Assembly (NCBI GenBank): GCA_031282385.1
Contig: JAITDV010000349.1
Location: 1-9,473 of the forward strand
Direction: 5' to 3'
Length of the DNA stretch: 9,473 bases
Origin: Planctomycetaceae bacterium
GTDB lineage: Bacteria; Planctomycetota; Planctomycetia; Pirellulales; Thermoguttaceae
How positions within the stretch are numbered: the stretch's first letter is position 1; every line of letters begins with the position of its first letter. The notes beneath the pieces are model-generated. The model saw only the letters and a program-made list of their open reading frames with translations. It searched no databases and was not told where the DNA came from. Shown here in pieces: positions 5,874-9,473 of the stretch. The position numbers and the translations under genes are program-made.

Positions 5874-7508
5874 ATGGAAATTAAAATTACTCTTAACGGT
5901 GTTGAACAAACAGTTACCAAAAAACAGATTTTTGATCTTGCCTCAAAAGGTATAATTCGTCCTGACACAAATATCAAAGTTGATGGACGACAAATTTCCG
6001 TTGCAAAAATCAAAGGAATCGTATTTGCAAAATCAGTAAATAACACGACTCCCTCCGCCTCCATTCCTCAATCTCCGCCAAAAACAACAAACAATCCTAC
6101 AACAGTTGCAACTCCATTGCCGCAAAAAACATCGCAAGAGCCTGCGCCGGTTTCTGAATTATTTCCTGATTTGCCAAGTGATTTGCATTTACAGTTCGAT
6201 AATATTTCCGGCAGCAACGCTTTTCCATTCGATTTACCTCAACAGACGCCGCAACAAGAATCCACTTCACCACAATATCACCCTCAACGTCCTGCACGAT
6301 CTTACAACAATTCCCGATCCGGCTCAGGTAAAGCGGTCGCGTCTTTTGTATTTGGGCTTACTAGTATATTGCTTTTTGGCGGTTTTTTTATTCTTCCGAT
6401 AATTGGTTTGGTTTTAGGGGTGTTGGGCAATAAATCCAATAAACAAGGTCTAGCAATTGCTGGAATAGTTTTGAGTTGTATAGGTCTGTTTTACTCATTA
6501 ATACTTGGTTTTGTACTTTTTCTCCCAGCAGTGCAAGCGGCACGAGCAGCAGCGTTGGGATTGATGTGCGCCAACAATGAAAAAAAGATTTTTAACGCGA
6601 TTACTGATTTTCACAAAAAACATAATGCGCTGCCTGCACGTTATACTGTAAATGAGAACAATAAACCTTTGCATAGTTGGCGAGTTCTTATTTTGCCGTT
6701 TCTTGGTGAAGAGGAGTTGTACAAGAAGATTCGGTTGGACGAACCTTGGGACAGCGAGTATAACCAACAATTCCATTCAAACATGCCTTCCGTGTATGCT
6801 TGCCCCGGTAACCTTAGCAGCCGTAACGAGAAAATTAAGAAGTGTTGTTATTCTGCTATTGCCGGCAACGGGGAAAAAGGAAACGAAGGCGCATTGACGC
6901 CGGCAAAAGACTCCAAACAACTTGTAGGAACAACTACTTTTACTTCAATTGCAAAGAATTTAAGCGAAATACTCTTAGTTATAGAAGTCAAAAATCCGTT
7001 TTGCTGGATGGATCCGTTAGCGGACAAAACGTTCGGCGATTTGGAAGTCATCATTAACAATAAAGAAGCTAATTGTCATGTTAAAGATCATGCCAATGGA
7101 TTCAACTGCGTTTTGGGAGATGGAAAATTATTACTTATTACTGACACAATTGACCCGAAAGAACTGGTAAAAATGGGAAATCGCAGCGGTATAAAATCGG
7201 CTTCATCGTCCCCAATAAGATCAGAACGAACATTGACGCCAATACCGCGACCGCGACCAATACCGCGACCGCGACCAAGACCTACAAAACCAGAATCAAC
7301 CTCTCCATCCCAAGACCCCAAACCTTCAAGACCAAAATCAACTGCTCCAAAGAAAGACACCTCATCTCCAAAATCAACAACCTCGCCCAAAGAAAAATCA
7401 CAACCTCCAAAATCAAAAAACACATTGCTAACGCCAAAACAAAAAACAACACCTTCAAAAGAAGAATTGAAAGTTACAATTCTAATTTGCAGGAGTATTC
7501 TGGTTTAG
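5874..7508 (+). CDS. Membrane-anchored DUF1559 protein with GYF_2-like N-terminus
   Basis: A 544-residue protein of typical planctomycete architecture; function unknown. Residues 1-52 resemble a GYF_2-type domain. A low-complexity Pro/Thr/Gln linker follows (about 55-150), then two hydrophobic segments (about 155-187 and 191-217) resembling DUF4190, then FLPAVQAARAAA (216-227), the hallmark opening of DUF1559, with SWRVLILPFLGEEELY (268-283) and the late CHVKDHANGFNCVLGDG (401-417). DUF1559 proteins usually begin with a type IV pilin-like signal; here the DUF4190-like membrane hairpin takes that place. The rest of the chain (450-530) is Pro/Lys/Ser-rich, with PIPRPR repeats, and ends in a hydrophobic ILICRSILV that may be a frameshifted or decayed end. 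The ATG at 5874 opens the GYF_2-like domain directly; no Shine-Dalgarno is seen. It diverges from the Ter block. Confidence 0.88.
   Translation: MEIKITLNGVEQTVTKKQIFDLASKGIIRPDTNIKVDGRQISVAKIKGIVFAKSVNNTTPSASIPQSPPKTTNNPTTVATPLPQKTSQEPAPVSELFPDLPSDLHLQFDNISGSNAFPFDLPQQTPQQESTSPQYHPQRPARSYNNSRSGSGKAVASFVFGLTSILLFGGFFILPIIGLVLGVLGNKSNKQGLAIAGIVLSCIGLFYSLILGFVLFLPAVQAARAAALGLMCANNEKKIFNAITDFHKKHNALPARYTVNENNKPLHSWRVLILPFLGEEELYKKIRLDEPWDSEYNQQFHSNMPSVYACPGNLSSRNEKIKKCCYSAIAGNGEKGNEGALTPAKDSKQLVGTTTFTSIAKNLSEILLVIEVKNPFCWMDPLADKTFGDLEVIINNKEANCHVKDHANGFNCVLGDGKLLLITDTIDPKELVKMGNRSGIKSASSSPIRSERTLTPIPRPRPIPRPRPRPTKPESTSPSQDPKPSRPKSTAPKKDTSSPKSTTSPKEKSQPPKSKNTLLTPKQKTTPSKEELKVTILICRSILV
7239..7274 (+). 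repeat. Two tandem 18-bp units coding for PIPRPR
   Basis: CCAATACCGCGACCGCGA is repeated exactly at 7239-7256 and 7257-7274 inside the Pro-rich tail of the DUF1559 protein, each encoding six residues. It is an in-frame coding repeat, probably length-variable, in a low-complexity linker or wall-interacting segment. Confidence 0.9.
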
Positions 7509-7631
7509 GGGCTATTGCAAACTTATCTTTAATTAAGTACAATCTGCCGCTCTAAAAATTGAACGGCTTGTTGTGTGAGTTTTTTATTTGTTGTTTGCTG
7601 TGAATTTTTTGCAGCAGATATGTTACACTTA

Positions 7632-7661
7632 TCGTACGATAAATTACGCGGCTAAAGAGCG
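7632..7661 (+). repeat. Truncated left end of the interspersed module
   Basis: CGTACGATAAATTACGCGGC followed by TAAAGAGCG matches the left third of the modules at 5121 and 7687, then breaks off. TACTGCTCGCACTGTA (7664-7679) and TACTGCTCGTACTATA (7687-7702) follow as a direct repeat, so three left ends are stacked here. No recognisable terminator was found in 7509-7631 beyond a weak GCCG/CGGC pairing near 7545-7566. Confidence 0.6.
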
Positions 7662-7686
7662 TGTACTGCTCGCACTGTACACTGCA

Positions 7687-7784
7687 TACTGCTCGTACTA
7701 TAAATTGCGAGGCTCAATAGCGTCAAAGCCTGCTTTGCGATAGGTAATCAGGCAAAGGTAAACGAAAGTGAGAACAGTTTAAAA
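7687..7784 (+). repeat. Interspersed hairpin module, copy after the DUF1559 gene
   Basis: It starts TACTGCTCGTACTATAAATT and ends AAAGTGAGAACAGTTTAAAA. The stem is GCCTGCTT (7728-7735) with AATCAGGC (7746-7753), one mismatch. It is the only full copy in which stem pairing is broken. It sits in the 579-bp gap 7509-8087 between two plus-strand genes. Confidence 0.75.
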
Positions 7785-7983
7785 CAAGCAGACAAGACCC
7801 ATAAATAGCGGACGATAACTGATTCATGATATTTGTATTTGTTGTGAGTTAGTTGTCGTGTTTTTAATGTTTTGAGGCAATGCGGAATTACTTATTGGCG
7901 AATATTTTTTGGCGTAGATTTGTAGTTTGCGGACAAAAATTTTTTTTTCGTTACAATTATTCTGCATCCTCGTGTTTTATACT

Positions 7984-8063
7984 GAACACATTTTAGAATA
8001 CGTTAAGCGGTTTTCTTGAATTTGAATCCGCGCAAGTTGCGTCATTCAAAGTGTGAACAGTTC
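7984..8063 (+). repeat. Interspersed module, short form, in the isomerase leader
   Basis: It starts GAACACATTTTAGAATACG and ends CAAAGTGTGAACAGTTC. A GCGG...CCGC pairing (8007-8010 with about 8027-8031) and the word GCGCAAGTTGC link it to the copy at 8884. It ends 24 bp before the ATG at 8088, so it is probably transcribed as leader. Between 7785 and 7983 I saw only AT-rich sequence. Confidence 0.65.
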
Positions 8064-8087
8064 AATCCTTTTTTTTGGGACAAAAAA

Positions 8088-8840
8088 ATGAAAGAGAAAG
8101 TAGAAATTTCCCGCCGTAATCTTCTTGGGATGACGGCAAGCGGTTTGGTTGCGTTTTGTGCGGTACCGGTTGTTTTTGGAGCTGAGAAGCTTTTTCCAAG
8201 CCCCAATGCTGCCTCTCAAAAGCAGCGAGTTTTACCGAAGTATCCAAATACGCATTACTACAATGACGGTAAATTTGATGAAGACAAAGCTCGCGACGTC
8301 ATTATTGAACTCGCCAATTTTCACGGTTATCCAATAACTCCGGGTTTGCGGGAAAAACTTTGGGTATCTGATTATGGTATTGGTCGATTTACGGAAGTCG
8401 GTCTTGCCGCAATTGGTATCGTCAACAATCTTGATGGTGAATACAGTTACATGTTGCAAGATTTATTCCTTTTGCCTAATCAGATGTTGCCGGAACATTG
8501 GCATATTGAAGTTCCGGAATCCGAGAAAAAAACACGCGGCGCGCAAAAAGACGAAGGTTGGTATGTACGTTGGGGACGAAGTTACATTATCGGCGAAGGT
8601 GAAAAAAATCTTCCATCTGGAGTTACTGTACCTCAATCACACGGTCCCGTAACTGTTGAACATTGTACGATTGCCGATGCGGGAACTTTTGTCAAACTTG
8701 CCCGACGCAATTCAAGACACTGGCAATTCGCCGGTGCAGAAGGTACTATTCTAACGGAAGTTGCCAATTATCACGACAACGCAAGTGTGAGACATACAAA
8801 TAAAACCGCAAACGATCATTTTCTTGCCGGTATAAAATAA
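8088..8840 (+). CDS. Tat-exported cupin protein, D-lyxose isomerase-like
   Basis: A 250-residue protein. The N-terminus has a twin-arginine motif SRRNLL (8-13) and a hydrophobic stretch (about 13-32, ending VVFGA), suggesting Tat export of a folded metalloprotein. The mature part resembles the D-lyxose isomerase-type cupin family. EHWHIEVPE (136-144) offers H137, H139 and E144 as metal ligands, and HWQFAGAEGTILTEVANYH (211-229) is the second cupin motif with a further candidate His. Known enzymes of this family interconvert D-lyxose/D-xylulose or D-mannose/D-fructose with Mn; the substrate here cannot be read from sequence. I chose the ATG at 8088, with GGGA seven bases upstream, because a longer frame from a TTG at 8016 would translate the upstream repeat module and push the Tat motif inward. 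Its neighbour pgk may be transcribed separately. Confidence 0.8.
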   Translation: MKEKVEISRRNLLGMTASGLVAFCAVPVVFGAEKLFPSPNAASQKQRVLPKYPNTHYYNDGKFDEDKARDVIIELANFHGYPITPGLREKLWVSDYGIGRFTEVGLAAIGIVNNLDGEYSYMLQDLFLLPNQMLPEHWHIEVPESEKKTRGAQKDEGWYVRWGRSYIIGEGEKNLPSGVTVPQSHGPVTVEHCTIADAGTFVKLARRNSRHWQFAGAEGTILTEVANYHDNASVRHTNKTANDHFLAGIK

Positions 8841-8883
8841 TCACACACTCAATCCGAACAACGATTCTTAAAAATGATCTACC

Positions 8884-8973
8884 GAACACACATTAGAACT
8901 CGGTAACACAATTGCATCAAAGCGGGCTTGCCGAAAGGTAAGCCTGCGCAAGTTGCCGAATTTGTAAGTGTGA
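8884..8973 (+). repeat. Interspersed module, GNRA-loop variant
   Basis: The ends CGAACACACATTAGAAC and TTTGTAAGTGTGA are imperfect inverted repeats, extended by TCGGTAAC against GTTGCCGA. The central stem GCGGGCTT (8922-8929) with AAGCCTGC (8940-8947) has a different arm sequence from the other copies but still pairs, with one G-T. The loop can close as CC-GAAA-GG. It is joined directly to the next module at 8976. Both fill the gap between the isomerase and pgk. Confidence 0.75.
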
Positions 8974-8975
8974 TG

Positions 8976-9073
8976 TTGTTCGTACTATTAATTGCGTGAC
9001 TCACGAGCGTAAAAGCCTGTTTTCCGATAGGTAAGCAGGCGGTGGTGAAGGAAATTTAAAGTGTGAACAGTTA
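8976..9073 (+). repeat. Interspersed hairpin module upstream of pgk
   Basis: It starts TTGTTCGTACTATTAATTGC and ends AAAGTGTGAACAGTTA. The stem is GCCTGTTT (9015-9022) with AAGCAGGC (9033-9040), one T-G wobble. CGTGACTCACG (8995-9005) is a short perfect palindrome. It ends 65 bp before pgk, so it may be promoter-proximal or part of the leader. Confidence 0.8.
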
Positions 9074-9090
9074 AAAAGTATGTAACTGTT
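9066..9090 (+). other. Hairpin at the module edge in the pgk leader
   Basis: AACAGTTA (9066-9073) and TAACTGTT (9083-9090) pair perfectly over 8 bp around a 9-nt loop. It combines the module's right end with flanking sequence, 48 bp before the pgk ATG. It could be an operator-like dyad or a second nested module end; no T-run follows, so it is not a terminator. Confidence 0.45.
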
Positions 9091-9138
9091 ATCAAGTACA
9101 AAAAAATTTATTAAATTTAAAGAAAGGAAATTTGAAAA

Positions 9139-9473
9139 ATGGCAAAAAAGACTATTGCCGATGTTGATGTTAGGGATAAAAAAGTTTTTATCCGTGTTGA
9201 TTTTAATGTGCCTCTTGATGACGCAGGTAAAATCACAGATGACCGCCGAATTGAAATGGCTATTCCAACTATAGAATCTGTTCTTAATCGCGGCGGTAGT
9301 GTTATTTTGGCAAGTCATCTTGGTCGTCCGAAAGATGCACCTGATCCTAAATACACGATGCGACCGACAGCGGTACGGCTTTCGGAATTGCTCAAAAAAC
9401 CGGTTGAATTTGCGACTGATACGGTTGGGGCGGATGCGAAATCAAAGGTCGCAGCAATTAAATCCGGCGGAAT
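9139..9473 (+). CDS. pgk: Phosphoglycerate kinase, N-terminal part (runs off the window)
   Basis: Glycolytic and gluconeogenic enzyme transferring phosphate between 1,3-bisphosphoglycerate and ADP, in the cytoplasm. The first 111 residues are present and the gene continues past the right edge; family members are about 390-400 residues. Diagnostic motifs of the substrate-binding N-domain are RVDFNVP (19-25), [12 protein letters not shown] (34-45) and SHLGRPKD (59-66), which include the basic patch that holds 3-phosphoglycerate. The ATG at 9139 follows AAAGGA (9123-9128) at suitable spacing. It is separated from the isomerase by 298 bp occupied by two repeat modules, so it probably has its own promoter in the AT-rich 9074-9120 stretch. 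No GAPDH gene is seen upstream, unlike the common gap-pgk arrangement. Confidence 0.97.
   Translation, partial: MAKKTIADVDVRDKKVFIRVDFNVPLDDAGKITDDRRIEMAIPTIESVLNRGGSVILASHLGRPKDAPDPKYTMRPTAVRLSELLKKPVEFATDTVGADAKSKVAAIKSGG

Noticed and set aside
7088..7423. A minus-strand frame of 111 codons, Gly/Asp-rich
   Set aside because: It is the mirror of the Pro/Ser-rich tail of the DUF1559 gene and has no domain or ribosome site.
8016..8087. Upstream TTG start for the isomerase-like gene
   Set aside because: It would translate a repeat module and bury the Tat motif; the ATG at 8088 has a ribosome site and gives a normal signal peptide.
5121..9073. The repeated modules as a CRISPR array
   Set aside because: Copies are divergent, about 80-105 bp long, irregularly spaced by hundreds of bases and genes, and no cas gene is present.
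9001..9318. A minus-strand frame of 105 codons opposite pgk
   Set aside because: It overlaps both the strongly supported pgk coding sequence and a repeat module; no recognisable protein.

Overview
The window looks like a chromosomal segment of an AT-rich member of the Planctomycetota. The main support is an open reading frame with a DUF1559 region behind a GYF_2-like and DUF4190-like front end, plus a Tat-exported cupin sugar isomerase; both are typical of that phylum. This placement is inferred from protein architecture, not from a marker gene. No rRNA, tRNA, CRISPR array or transposase was seen.

Layout. The left part (1-5085) is read from the minus strand, in transcription order: a TerZ-like protein (5085-4501), a TerB-like acidic protein (4279-3872), two TerD paralogues (3707-3132 and 2994-2416), a TerY-like von Willebrand A protein (2153-1515), 3-dehydroquinate synthase aroB (1230-85), and the first 21 codons of another gene (63-1). 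The right part is read from the plus strand: a membrane-anchored DUF1559 protein (5874-7508), a Tat-signal protein related to D-lyxose isomerases (8088-8840), and the 5' part of phosphoglycerate kinase pgk (from 9139). The two blocks diverge from a 0.8-kb intergenic region (5086-5873).

The Ter block is a compact form of the tellurium-resistance/stress module: Ca-binding TerD-domain proteins, a TerB-like partner and a MIDAS-type vWA protein. No TerC-type membrane protein lies inside the window. aroB and pgk are housekeeping genes, so the Ter block sits in an otherwise ordinary chromosomal neighbourhood.

The most unusual feature is the intergenic DNA, which is crowded with repeats. (1) A 62-bp sequence made of the aroB 3' end, the spacer and the start of the next gene (49-110) recurs in inverted orientation at 5779-5840, where it forms the leader of the DUF1559 gene. 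(2) Two copies of a ~155-bp element with AACTTCTAAAAA ends lie in opposite orientation at 1332-1487 and 4322-4474. (3) A family of ~80-105-bp modules with ends related to CTGTTC/GAACAG or GAACACA/GTGTGAAC occurs at least seven times, always in the same orientation; five copies carry a central hairpin, and in most of these pairing is kept while the arm sequence varies. (4) A ~195-bp nested palindrome occupies 5317-5511. These look like non-autonomous (MITE- or REP-like) elements, and the inverted pairs could allow the Ter block to flip.
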